This document shows positions 36,992 through 45,652 of a stretch of DNA of 64,000 nucleotides, piece by piece. How positions within the stretch are numbered: position 1 is the stretch's first letter; every line of letters starts with the position of its first letter. Source of the stretch: Planctomycetota bacterium (GTDB lineage Bacteria; Planctomycetota; Phycisphaerae; Phycisphaerales; Phycisphaeraceae); NCBI GenBank assembly GCA_016350165.1, contig CP066225.1, forward strand, positions 1,426,001-1,490,000. Reading direction: 5' to 3'. The translations under genes were made by a program, and so were the position numbers. The notes below the pieces were generated by a model. That model had not been told where the DNA came from. It worked only from the letters and a program-made list of their open reading frames with translations, and did not search any database.

Positions 36992-37145
36992 CATTGTGCT
37001 TGGCGTTTTCCACTAAATGGTTACACGCATATCACAGCTTTTATTCTATAACTTTCAAGACGCAGTATATTTCGATCGAGCCGTCCGCAAATCATGTCCA
37101 AAGCAGGCAGCTCAACGGAGAATTTGAAAAGAGAGAGGTATTAAT

Positions 37146-37994
37146 ATGAGAAAAGTTTTTACAACATGTGCACTTTTGACAGCTACAGTCGCATTAACCA
37201 GTAATGCATCTGCGGCAACAATTTTCGAAGAAACATTCGATTCAATTGACTCAGCTAACATCGAACTCGTCGTTAACGGTGGTGTTACTGAAACCAAAAT
37301 TGTTGATGCAAACGCATTCAGCGTTAACAGCACTTCATTCTCAGTTTCAGACACTTCATCAAACGCATTGCTGATTCGTACGAACTACACAGCAGGTGAC
37401 GATGGCAAGGGTGCTGCAGCAAGTGTTTACATCAAAGCTAAGGACTCAGAAGGTAACAGCCTAAAAGTGACAGGCGACTACACATTGTCTTACGATGTTT
37501 ACATGAGCTACAAAGGCTCGGCTGGCACAACCGAAGCCAGTGGCTGGTCAATTACTGAGGGCGAAGAAGAATTGTATTACTACATGGTCGGTGATGGTGG
37601 ATATTCCGCCAACAGCTTCCGTAATAAGTACTTCAATGCTGACGGCTTAGTTTTTGACAACAAGTTTGGCCCAGAAGAAGACAAAGCAAAAGAAGCTTTT
37701 GGTGACGATGGCGTTCCTGCTTTCCAATGGTCACATGTCGAATTGGTTGTCAAAGATGGTGTTGCAACAACATTCGTCAATGGCGAAGAATTCTTTGTTG
37801 CTGAAAACGCACTTACAGAAGGCTCGGCCAGCCTTTTCTACACCGACCATTATGCATCAATCGCTGCTGAAGAAGATTTCCAGTGGGGTTTGATCGACAA
37901 CTTCAAGATTGTCGATGGTGCAGCAGTTCCTGAGCCAGCATCACTGGCATTGCTCGGTCTTGGCGGTTTGGCACTACTACGCCGTCGCAAATAA
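37146..37994 (+). CDS. PEP-CTERM protein 2
   Basis: A 282-aa exported protein. Signal peptide TTCALLTATVALTSNASA, then ATIFEETFDSIDSANIELVV, clearly related to the start of protein 3. The end is DNFKIVDGAAVPEPASLALL then GLALLRRRK, the exosortase signal. Acidic body, no Cys after the signal peptide, so probably secreted and calcium- or matrix-associated rather than enzymatic (inference). AAAGAGAGAGG precedes the ATG by about 8 nt. Confidence 0.88.
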   Translation: MRKVFTTCALLTATVALTSNASAATIFEETFDSIDSANIELVVNGGVTETKIVDANAFSVNSTSFSVSDTSSNALLIRTNYTAGDDGKGAAASVYIKAKDSEGNSLKVTGDYTLSYDVYMSYKGSAGTTEASGWSITEGEEELYYYMVGDGGYSANSFRNKYFNADGLVFDNKFGPEEDKAKEAFGDDGVPAFQWSHVELVVKDGVATTFVNGEEFFVAENALTEGSASLFYTDHYASIAAEEDFQWGLIDNFKIVDGAAVPEPASLALLGLGGLALLRRRK

Positions 37995-38059
37995 GTAACT
38001 GAGTAGCATGCGGCCAATCTGAGGTCGCATCAATCAAAACTGACCACTCAACCCAATGG

Positions 38060-38091
38060 CCGCTGAGCGAATTTTGCTCGGCGGTTTTTTT
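38060..38091 (+). terminator. Terminator of PEP-CTERM gene 2
   Basis: CCGCTGAGC / GCTCGGCGG (one T-G pair), then seven T. Confidence 0.88.
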
Positions 38092-38379
38092 GTATACCCC
38101 AAGAAACATATTGAACACTCGTACGTATCACAGATAAACAGAGATTTGTTTATTATTATTTCATTAATCCGCCTATCTTAACCTACGTACCAGATCCGAA
38201 TAGGTGATATATTCTCACTCTTCAACATACATGTACGATCAGTTACATCTTATTTAATCAACAGTAGTTACACATATTTTTATCTAAAGCAATTCAATAC
38301 GAAAAACGTACCCCAAAACGCTCCATCAAGCACATGCAAGCGACTTAAGAAAATATACGTATTTTCTTCAAAATAACAC

Positions 38380-38407
38380 TTGGCAAACAGAGTTTATGGG
38401 TTAACAT
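38380..38407 (+). promoter_or_regulatory. Promoter of PEP-CTERM gene 3
   Basis: TTGGCA-N16-TAACAT, with GG three bases before the -10. Leader to ATG 38577 about 163 nt. Confidence 0.5.
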
Positions 38408-38576
38408 TTGTACCCATAAGTAATCAATTCGAGCTTTTTTATATAAGTTTACCCGTGGACTCACAACTGCCTACCCAGAGGTGAGTCATAACAATAAAAC
38501 ATATTTCCGGTTTGCAATGCATTTCAGCAAACGCAAGAGAGTACATTTCTTTTTTAGGAAAAGAGAGGACCGAGAC

Positions 38577-39515
38577 ATGAGAAAAGCATTTAGCACACTT
38601 GCACTGCTTACAGCAGCAGCAACCATCACCAGCACAGCAAGCGCAGCAGTTCTTTTTGAAGAAGGTTTTGATTCAGCAGCAGACGCCAACCTGATTAATG
38701 TTGTAACAGGTGAAGTCGAAACTATGTTTGTTGACTACTCAAATTTCAATGTAGCACATCCAACTGAAGCTGGTACATCCGAAAACTTCAAACTCGGCGT
38801 AGCGGCATCTGGCAAAGGCACAACCGGCATGCTCGTCCGTGCAAATATGACTGGCGGCGCCACATCAGGTTTACAGTTCTACGCAGCAAATGCTGCAGGT
38901 GAAGGTATTAACTTCACTGGTACCTATAAAATGAGCTGGGATTCCTACGCATCAATTCCTACCGGAACAGCATCAAGTACTGAATTCCTCCAGTGGGGTG
39001 TTGGACGCCAAGACACCGCGAATCACAACGGTTACGGTACCGATTCAGACACATGGGATGGCTCATGGGGCGTAAGCTCGGGCGACGGTTACACACTTGC
39101 TGGCGGCGATGCTCACCGTTTCGCAATTAATGGTTCTTTGATCGCGAAGCAAGCTACTGAAGGTGATGCTTCACAAGCAGCATTCCCTGGCGGCGAAAAC
39201 GGCTATCCAGAAGCTGGTATGTACCAGAATAAATGGACACACTGGGAAGTATCTGTAGAAGGTGAAGTTGGCTACCAACAAATCACTCTCTCAGCTAATG
39301 GTGTGAAGATTTTTGATAGTTTTGATACTGGTTCTGCTAATGGTTTTGCATACCTTGGCTACGAAGATTACTGGTCAAGTGTTAACTCAACACCTATGGG
39401 CCAATGGATGATCTTTGATAACTTCGTTATCACTGATGGTGCTGCAATTCCTGAGCCAGCATCACTGGCACTGCTCGGCCTAGGCGGCTTGGCAATGCTG
39501 CGTCGTCGTAAGTAA
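38577..39515 (+). CDS. PEP-CTERM protein 3
   Basis: A 312-aa exported protein with signal peptide FSTLALLTAAATITSTASA, a beginning VLFEEGFDSAADANLINVV shared with protein 2, and FVDYSNFNV matching the FGVDYS part of protein 1. The end is DNFVITDGAAIPEPASLALL then LAMLRRRK. AGAGAGGA upstream of ATG 38577 is the ribosome site; the frame is open to 38481 without one. The last 30 bases of coding sequence belong to a 128-bp block identical to that of gene 4. Confidence 0.88.
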   Translation: MRKAFSTLALLTAAATITSTASAAVLFEEGFDSAADANLINVVTGEVETMFVDYSNFNVAHPTEAGTSENFKLGVAASGKGTTGMLVRANMTGGATSGLQFYAANAAGEGINFTGTYKMSWDSYASIPTGTASSTEFLQWGVGRQDTANHNGYGTDSDTWDGSWGVSSGDGYTLAGGDAHRFAINGSLIAKQATEGDASQAAFPGGENGYPEAGMYQNKWTHWEVSVEGEVGYQQITLSANGVKIFDSFDTGSANGFAYLGYEDYWSSVNSTPMGQWMIFDNFVITDGAAIPEPASLALLGLGGLAMLRRRK

Positions 39516-39613
39516 TTGACGACACATGAGTGTTTATCAGTAATACACTCGAATAAAACTTAGACCACTCAACCCAATGGCCGTCGAGCAAATTATTTCG
39601 CTCGACGGTTTTT
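39486..39613 (+). repeat. 128-bp exact direct repeat, copy A
   Basis: Identical base for base to 40994-41121. It covers the last 10 codons of gene 3, the stop, the 3' untranslated region and the terminator stem. Just upstream the two genes differ at several synonymous positions and then become unrelated. Confidence 0.9.
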
Positions 39614-39615
39614 TT
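39581..39615 (+). terminator. Terminator of PEP-CTERM gene 3
   Basis: CCGTCGAGC / GCTCGACGG perfect stem with a 10-base loop, then seven T. Confidence 0.9.
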
Positions 39616-39899
39616 ATGCCTAGATAGCTTTCGAATCTTCCCAATCACGAGCAATATTATGACATGCTTAAATGTGCTAATAAAAAAATACAAAATTGTT
39701 TTCCATGCCAGCATTTAGGATCTTAAAAATACTAATTCAACAAACACAATGAACTGCGCTCGCGTAAAACTTATATTTCCAAATATTTAGAGAAAAAGCG
39801 CAAATAGCAATTACTTCATTGAACGAAGAGATGAAACTCTTCCGGTATGGCCACATCGATCAAAGCATAAGATTTTGAATGATGTTCTATAATTTGCTC

Positions 39900-39927
39900 T
39901 TGGCATCGCAAGATTACGTGGTAGTAT
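39900..39927 (+). promoter_or_regulatory. Promoter of PEP-CTERM gene 4
   Basis: TTGGCA-N16-TAGTAT with GG immediately before the -10. Leader to ATG 40103 about 168 nt. Confidence 0.55.
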
Positions 39928-40102
39928 TTAGGTGCATTGTCTGTAAGAAGTACTATGTAATGCTATTTTAATAAGTACTAAGCTGCATTTCTTTTTCCGC
40001 AGCTAGTTAGTTAACAACAAAGTGAATTACTAGTAATCCGTCACGCATTTCCGGCGGATTGGAGATTGGAAGACATTTCTAAATTTGAGAGAGGCGATAC
40101 TT

Positions 40103-41023
40103 ATGAAAAAGATGTTCGCAACCGGGGCGCTTTTATCCGCAGCTATGCTTTTGACGGCTCAAGCAAGTGGAGCTGTTATTGCACATGAAGGTTTCAGCGC
40201 TGATGCTTACACTGACGGCGACATTCGCACACAACAGCCAGCATCCGTTGGTTTTGCGGGCGAATGGGCAGGTACAACAAATGGCTACAAAATTGCTGGC
40301 TCGGTAGATGACACCGCCATTGCAATCATCCCAAGTTCTGTAGGTGCTGTGAAATGGCCTGGCGGATCAAACGTTTACAATCGTCATGTAGAACGTAATC
40401 TTGCAAGCTACACAGCTGAAAACACTTATTATTTAAGCTTTGTAAATCGTCGTGGCTCTTGGGCAGCTGAGAGCGTATATACTGATGATCACCCAGGCGT
40501 TGAACTTAAAATGGAAGCGACCATGGGTTTTGCAAATGCTGAAAATAGCGAAGGTGTGAAAATTGGCTATACCTTCCATGCTGACGATACAGAAAATGCA
40601 CTACCAAGTTTGGTTATCAAGGCAGGTACTCAAGAAATTCTTGCCACCACAGGTTCAACTTATGCTCAAACATTCACAACATTGATGAAACTCGAACTTG
40701 ATGTTGACGGCACACAAGACAAATTAAGCTGGTATGTCGCAGGTGGAACAGATTCCACTCCATCAACCTCAGATTTCTCAACAGAGGCACTCGCTGAGAG
40801 TACTGCAAAATTCAAAGGTGTTTACACTGGCGATATCCTCACTGGTAATGATTCATTGTCACAACTGATGCTGGGTAGCCCTGACCGTTCAGGTATCGTT
40901 TACTTTGACGAAGCAACCATGGCAACGACATGGGCAGATGCAACTGGTATCGAAATTCCTGAGCCAGCATCATTGGCACTGTTCGGTCTTGGTGGCTTGG
41001 CAATGCTGCGTCGTCGTAAGTAA
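40103..41023 (+). CDS. PEP-CTERM protein 4
   Basis: A 306-aa exported protein with signal peptide FATGALLSAAMLLTAQASG. The body differs from proteins 1-3: HEGFSADAYTDGDIRTQQPASV and FAGEWAGTTNGYKI resemble LamG/concanavalin-like planctomycete proteins. The end is EIPEPASLALFGLG then LAMLRRRK. GAGAGAGG upstream of ATG 40103 sets the start. Tail and terminator are identical to gene 3, while the body is not, so the tail appears to have been swapped or converted. Confidence 0.88.
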   Translation: MKKMFATGALLSAAMLLTAQASGAVIAHEGFSADAYTDGDIRTQQPASVGFAGEWAGTTNGYKIAGSVDDTAIAIIPSSVGAVKWPGGSNVYNRHVERNLASYTAENTYYLSFVNRRGSWAAESVYTDDHPGVELKMEATMGFANAENSEGVKIGYTFHADDTENALPSLVIKAGTQEILATTGSTYAQTFTTLMKLELDVDGTQDKLSWYVAGGTDSTPSTSDFSTEALAESTAKFKGVYTGDILTGNDSLSQLMLGSPDRSGIVYFDEATMATTWADATGIEIPEPASLALFGLGGLAMLRRRK

Positions 41024-41121
41024 TTGACGACACATGAGTGTTTATCAGTAATACACTCGAATAAAACTTAGACCACTCAACCCAATGGCCGTCGAGCAAA
41101 TTATTTCGCTCGACGGTTTTT
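40994..41121 (+). repeat. 128-bp exact direct repeat, copy B
   Basis: Second copy of 39486-39613, spanning the end of gene 4 and its terminator. The repeats are 1508 bp apart in the same orientation. Confidence 0.9.
41089..41120 (+). terminator. Terminator of PEP-CTERM gene 4
   Basis: Same CCGTCGAGC / GCTCGACGG stem as gene 3, but with only five T before the sequence diverges. Confidence 0.85.
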
Positions 41122-41568
41122 CAATGCGACATTTTACGAAACCTCGATAGTTGCGACTCAATCTCATTCCACGCAACAAGTTAAGATAATGTTGTCTAAA
41201 AAAATGGTTGCATTACAGAGTAGGATATCTTTAAATATCGTTATGCGGGAACGAGGCGTTCCTGTTGTACATGTCGTGCCTGTGATTCATTTGTATTGAT
41301 TTGTGATGACTTTGTTGTTTTAACGACAGCTTTATATAGCTGCAGGTCTAATCGAGCTTCTTTGTTATTTAGCTGATTGAAAGTTATTCGCTTGTATCGT
41401 TTTAACTTTTCATCGCGATTGGCAATGAAGCAAAATCATTGAATCAGTCTGTTTTTGTAGTATTAATTGCATTTCTGATGTATCGCATGGCAACGACTTG
41501 TGAGTTTCATACTGGATCATACGCGTAATGGTTTGGGGCCATTTGGAAACAAGTCAGGGAGGCTTGCT
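41122..41568. other. Intergenic interval before the cytochrome operon
   Basis: About 450 bp with no convincing gene. GTG at 41500 opens the cytochrome frame early but lacks a ribosome site. Confidence 0.3.
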
Positions 41569-42807
41569 GTGACATTTCGAGCAATCTTTACAGCGGTCAT
41601 CGTAGCGGCAGCGTTATTGTTAGTCGTTTTAATGGTGAACAAACAAAGACCTGTTGTTGAAACGCAGCAGCCTTCGGTTGATCTTGTGAAAGCTTCGGGG
41701 AAGTGCGCGGAATGCCACTCACGCGAGACGCATGCGATCGTATATGAATTCTCACTATCAGGTCATGCGAAAGCGAAGATCAATTGTTTGGATTGCCACC
41801 AAGCATTGCCTGGCCAAGCAAAGATGGAACACCGCGGGTTTATCATTGCTTCACGATTGACATCATTGAATTGTTCGCAATGCCATGCTGAGCAATATGA
41901 CCAATTTTTGCGATCACGACATGCTGCGCCATCATGGGCGGCAGTCAAAGGACCTGACGATTTCACGCCTGAACAGATCTTGTTTGCGGAGAAGTATCAT
42001 GAAGGTACTGTGAAGCGACCAGCAAATAAATTAGCTGAGCTGGAAGGTGGACCTGCGATTGCAGTAGGTTGTGCGAAATGTCATAACATTGGTAAACCTA
42101 ATGATGATGGTTCGATTGGTACATGTACTGCGTGTCACGCGCGGCATGCATCGTCGGTTGAATTGGCGAGATTGCCACAAACATGCGGGCAGTGCCACAT
42201 GGGTCCTGACCATTCACAAATTGAAATTTATAAAGAATCGAAGCACGGCGTATTGTTTAACCAGCAACGCGCAATGATGAATTTAAATGCGAAGCCCGGC
42301 ACATTGACAACAAGTGATATGCCTGTGCCGACGTGTGCGACTTGTCATATGTCTGGACTAAATGGGCTGAAGTCTACGCATGATACTTCTGAAAGATTGT
42401 CATACTGGCTATTTGCACCTGTATCGAAAAAACGGCCGGGCTATACATTAGCTCAGGCGAATATGCAGGATGTATGTAAGCAGTGCCACACGGCGCCGTA
42501 TGTTGAGCGGTTCTATCAGGAAGCTGAATCAGTTGTTGAAGAAACGAATGTGAAGGTTGGCAAAGCACAGGCCTTGATGTTGAAGTTGAAGGATGAGGGT
42601 TTGCTGAATCATCCGCCATTCTCACAGGAAATTGATTTTGTTTACTTCGATATGTGGCACTATTTCGGTAGAACAGCTAAGCATGGCGCGTTCATGGGCG
42701 GTGCTGACTTCGTGCAATGGCATGGCAACTATGAACTGCTACATTCGCAGGTAATTTTGGATGAGTTAGCCAAGAAGCTGCAGGAAGAGCATGGCAATGA
42801 AGAGTAA
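41569..42807 (+). CDS. Octaheme c-type cytochrome (hydroxylamine oxidoreductase-like)
   Basis: A 412-aa protein with one N-terminal membrane anchor (residues about 5-23) and eight CxxCH sites: Cys46, 73, 102, 168, 186, 206, 256 and 303 (first Cys of each). Eight hemes with the close fifth/sixth spacing, and the end VYFDMWHYFGRTAKHGAFMG, fit the HAO family, which oxidises hydroxylamine or reduces nitrite/hydroxylamine to ammonia. I cannot confirm the heme-linking Tyr of oxidative HAOs, so direction is open. GTG 41569 was chosen for CAGGGAGG 6 nt upstream. The next gene overlaps by 17 nt. Confidence 0.88.
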   Translation: MTFRAIFTAVIVAAALLLVVLMVNKQRPVVETQQPSVDLVKASGKCAECHSRETHAIVYEFSLSGHAKAKINCLDCHQALPGQAKMEHRGFIIASRLTSLNCSQCHAEQYDQFLRSRHAAPSWAAVKGPDDFTPEQILFAEKYHEGTVKRPANKLAELEGGPAIAVGCAKCHNIGKPNDDGSIGTCTACHARHASSVELARLPQTCGQCHMGPDHSQIEIYKESKHGVLFNQQRAMMNLNAKPGTLTTSDMPVPTCATCHMSGLNGLKSTHDTSERLSYWLFAPVSKKRPGYTLAQANMQDVCKQCHTAPYVERFYQEAESVVEETNVKVGKAQALMLKLKDEGLLNHPPFSQEIDFVYFDMWHYFGRTAKHGAFMGGADFVQWHGNYELLHSQVILDELAKKLQEEHGNEE

Positions 42808-43642
42808 TGATGATGCTGTGGCGAAAATCACAGCAAAGATACCTGTCGGGCCTGCAGAAGCGATTGAGTTGTTTGTGTTTGTGAACCTGGCTTTTCTGAC
42901 AGTGGATATCTATCTTGCGCATTCGATTAATGAATTTGCATTGAATGCAGAGTGGATACCGTTCTACTTCTCAATTGTTGGATCTATCTTACTGTTAGTC
43001 GGTATGGCTAAGGGCAAGTTAAATCCTAATGAGCCAACAGCGAATATACTGGGACACATCGTTGGATGGGGTTCGATTGCAACGGGTATTGCTGGAATGA
43101 TCCTGCATTTAGAATCGCGGTTCTTTGAAGAAATGACATTAAAGTCATTGGTCTATGCAGCTCCGTTTGTTGCGCCGCTATCTTATACAGGTGTTGGTTT
43201 GTTGCTTGTCATGAATAGAATGGTGAAGTTTGAAACGAAAGCGTGGAGCCAGTGGGTAATGATCCTGACACTGGGCGGCTTTGCGGGGAACTTTGTTTTG
43301 TCGGTGCTGGACCATGCGCAAAATGGTTTTTATGAATGGACGGAATGGATTCCGGTTGCGTCGGCGGCACTGGCGGTCGGCGTGCTCGTGCCGATGACAT
43401 GGGAGGCGGTAACGAAGGAATATATGAAGGTCGTTTTAGTGGTTATGTTGCTCCAAATGGTGATCGGAACACTGGGATTTTATTTGCATGGCGTGGCGGA
43501 TTTGGCAGGGCCAGCGGCTGAGATGTGGGATAATTTTGTGTTCGGAGCACCGATTTTTGCACCACTTTTATTCTGCAATATTGCACTCTTAGGCCTAATT
43601 GGACTGTGGGCCTGCTGGGAATGTGCAAAAGCTGAGGGATAA
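42791..43642 (+). CDS. Polytopic membrane partner of the octaheme cytochrome
   Basis: A 283-aa protein with about eight hydrophobic spans. His residues lie at or near span ends: AHSINE, GHIVGW, LHLESR, LDHAQN and LHGVAD, which could ligate b-type heme. It starts within the cytochrome gene (ATG 42791, AGGA 5 nt upstream), so the two are translationally coupled. I infer it is a quinol-interacting membrane subunit for the octaheme enzyme. I cannot place it in a named family; it lacks the CxxCH sites of NrfH/NapC. Confidence 0.75.
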   Translation: MAMKSNDDAVAKITAKIPVGPAEAIELFVFVNLAFLTVDIYLAHSINEFALNAEWIPFYFSIVGSILLLVGMAKGKLNPNEPTANILGHIVGWGSIATGIAGMILHLESRFFEEMTLKSLVYAAPFVAPLSYTGVGLLLVMNRMVKFETKAWSQWVMILTLGGFAGNFVLSVLDHAQNGFYEWTEWIPVASAALAVGVLVPMTWEAVTKEYMKVVLVVMLLQMVIGTLGFYLHGVADLAGPAAEMWDNFVFGAPIFAPLLFCNIALLGLIGLWACWECAKAEG

Positions 43643-43921
43643 AAGTGGGAGAATCATGTGGATTAGTAATGCTGGTTGTGGGGAATTTTTAAAAGATGCG
43701 GGTTTCGGGGACTGCCAAGGTTGCGACTTTGTGCTATAACGAGGCATAGAAGGCTGATGCCACGCGATCGCTTGTGAATTTTGGCGAAAAATGGTGTGGC
43801 AGCTGACATAATTGACTGGATGACGCGAAAAGAGTTGGCGTCGTCAATAATATTGTGTCGAAAGATGTCGCAGTCAGCCTTGTCGTTGCGAGAAGAAGCA
43901 CCGAGGGGCCGGAGCCAGAAT

Positions 43922-44371
43922 ATGAAAGTTGCAATTGCATGTGATCATGGTGGGTTTCCACTGAAACAAGAACTGATCGAAGTGATCAAATCACTGGGTC
44001 ATGAAGTTGTGGATTTGGGAGCACATCAGTACGACAAAGACGACGATTACCCTGATTTTGCAAGGTATTGTGGGCAAGCGATTCAACACGGCCAGGCTGA
44101 TCGTGGGGTACTCTTGTGTGGTTCGGGCGTCGGGGCATCTGTTGCAGCGAATAAGCTGACCGGCGTACGTGCTGCGATCTGTCACGATACATATTCAGCT
44201 CATCAAGGCGTAGAACATGACGACATGAATGTGCTATGTATGGGGGCAAGAATTGTGGGTGGAGCGTTGGCTGATGAGCTAGTGAGAGCATTTTTGAACG
44301 CAAAATTCTCGAACGAAGACAGGCATGTTCGCCGCCTTGAAAAAGTGATTGGGATGGAAGCAGGCGGTTAA
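43922..44371 (+). CDS. rpiB: Ribose-5-phosphate isomerase B
   Basis: A 149-aa RpiB/LacAB-family isomerase interconverting ribose-5-phosphate and ribulose-5-phosphate. Motifs: ACDHGGFPLK at the start, the active-site Cys in LCGSGVGASVAANK, GVRAAICHD, and NVLCMGARIVG. GGAG 7 nt upstream and family length fix ATG 43922; the frame is open upstream to 43781. Closed by the terminator at 44406. Confidence 0.95.
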   Translation: MKVAIACDHGGFPLKQELIEVIKSLGHEVVDLGAHQYDKDDDYPDFARYCGQAIQHGQADRGVLLCGSGVGASVAANKLTGVRAAICHDTYSAHQGVEHDDMNVLCMGARIVGGALADELVRAFLNAKFSNEDRHVRRLEKVIGMEAGG

Positions 44372-44405
44372 ACTGGGCATAGCGAGCAAAATCCAAATAA
44401 TATGG

Positions 44406-44436
44406 AAAACTCACGCGATTTGTGTGAGTTTTTTAT
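44406..44436 (+). terminator. Terminator of rpiB
   Basis: AAAACTCAC / GTGAGTTTT stem (44406-44414 and 44424-44432), then T residues. Confidence 0.85.
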
Positions 44437-44607
44437 ATATAGGATTGAGGAATGGTTGTGTAAATGACGAGGAAGCTTCCGGGAAATGAAATTCAGGGTC
44501 CGGCATACAAAATCTGGAGAGGACGGCTTGCCGCGGGCGCTGAGTTGTCTATCATGCTCTTATCTGAATTCAGACAATTTCACCCTTTATTATGAAGGAT
44601 CTGATCC

Positions 44608-45567
44608 ATGCCAAAACGCGCAAAGATTTCTATCATCGGTGGCGGTAACGTCGGTGCATCATGTGCAATGTGGGCTGCAGCTAAAGAGCTGGGCGACATT
44701 GTTGTTCTCGACATTCCTCAGGCTGAAAACATGGTTAAGGGCAAAATGCTCGACCTGTTCCAGTGTGCACCACTCGAGCGTTTCGACGCGAAGATTACTG
44801 GCACTGCTGACTACAAGGATATCGCTGATTCTGACGTAATCATCGTAACAGCTGGTCTTCCACGTAAGCCTGGTATGAGCCGTGATGACCTAATTGAAAC
44901 TAATGCAAAGATCGTCAAGAGCGTTTCCGAAAACATCAAAGCAAATGCTCCTGAAGCGAAGATCATTCTCGTTTCAAATCCACTTGATGCAATGGTCTAC
45001 ACAGCTTGGAAATCAACAGGTTTCCCAACGAACCAGATCATGGGTCAAGCTGGCTGCTTGGACGTTGCACGTTACAAAGCATTCATCGCGATGGAAACTG
45101 GTTTCTCAGTTGAAGACGTTAACGCTCTTCTCCTCGGCGGCCACGGCGACACAATGGTTCCATTGCCACGCTTCACTAATATCTCCGGCATCCCAATCAC
45201 CAACTTCATCAGCGAAGAACGCCTCAACGAAATCGTTGATCGTGCGAAGGTCGGTGGCGGCGAAATCGTCAAGCTCATGGGTACCTCAGCATACTATGCA
45301 CCAGCATCCGGTTCCGTCCAGATGGCTGAAGCAATCATCAAGGATAAGAAGCGTATCCTTCCATGTGCTGCTTTCTGTGGCAACAACGAATACGGTGCAC
45401 AAGACCTGTTCGTCGGTGTCCCAGCAGTCCTTGGTGCAAACGGTGTTGAGAAGGTTCTTGAACTTGACCTCAACGAAGAAGAAAAAGGCTACATGGACAC
45501 ATCCATCACAGCAGTTAAGGAACTCGTTGATATCGTCAACAAGATGTTCCCAGAACTCGCTAAATAA
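44608..45567 (+). CDS. mdh: Malate dehydrogenase
   Basis: A 319-aa NAD-dependent dehydrogenase of the LDH-like MDH type in the citric acid cycle. The nucleotide loop is GGGNVGASCA with Asp after VVLD; the substrate loop LPRKPGMSRDDL carries the Arg that selects malate (the Arg-Lys pair fits MDH rather than LDH); the catalytic His is in GGHGDTMVPL. AAGGA 9 nt before ATG 44608. A terminator follows. Confidence 0.96.
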   Translation: MPKRAKISIIGGGNVGASCAMWAAAKELGDIVVLDIPQAENMVKGKMLDLFQCAPLERFDAKITGTADYKDIADSDVIIVTAGLPRKPGMSRDDLIETNAKIVKSVSENIKANAPEAKIILVSNPLDAMVYTAWKSTGFPTNQIMGQAGCLDVARYKAFIAMETGFSVEDVNALLLGGHGDTMVPLPRFTNISGIPITNFISEERLNEIVDRAKVGGGEIVKLMGTSAYYAPASGSVQMAEAIIKDKKRILPCAAFCGNNEYGAQDLFVGVPAVLGANGVEKVLELDLNEEEKGYMDTSITAVKELVDIVNKMFPELAK

Positions 45568-45572
45568 GCCGA

Positions 45573-45587
45573 CTAACTTTAAGTTAG
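45573..45587 (+). repeat. CTAAC-tttaa-GTTAG hairpin after mdh
   Basis: Perfect 5-bp stem, 5 nt after the mdh stop and 6 nt before the true terminator, so it is a separate element from it. Confidence 0.5.
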
Positions 45588-45593
45588 AAGTTA

Positions 45594-45622
45594 AAAAGCC
45601 CAAGATTACTTGGGCTTTTTTT
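45594..45622. terminator. Terminator between mdh and the GH99-like gene
   Basis: AAAAGCCCAAG / CTTGGGCTTTT, 11-bp perfect stem with an ATTA loop, then T-run; serves both convergent genes. Confidence 0.9.
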
Positions 45623-45652
45623 ATTGCTTACTTTTCCGATCAGCTTATAGAT

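Noticed and set aside
35290-39927. Sigma54 promoters before the PEP-CTERM genes (TTGGCA looks like the -24 element)
   Set aside because: No GC at the required -12 position in any of the four; the sigma70-type spacing with TANNNT fits all of them.
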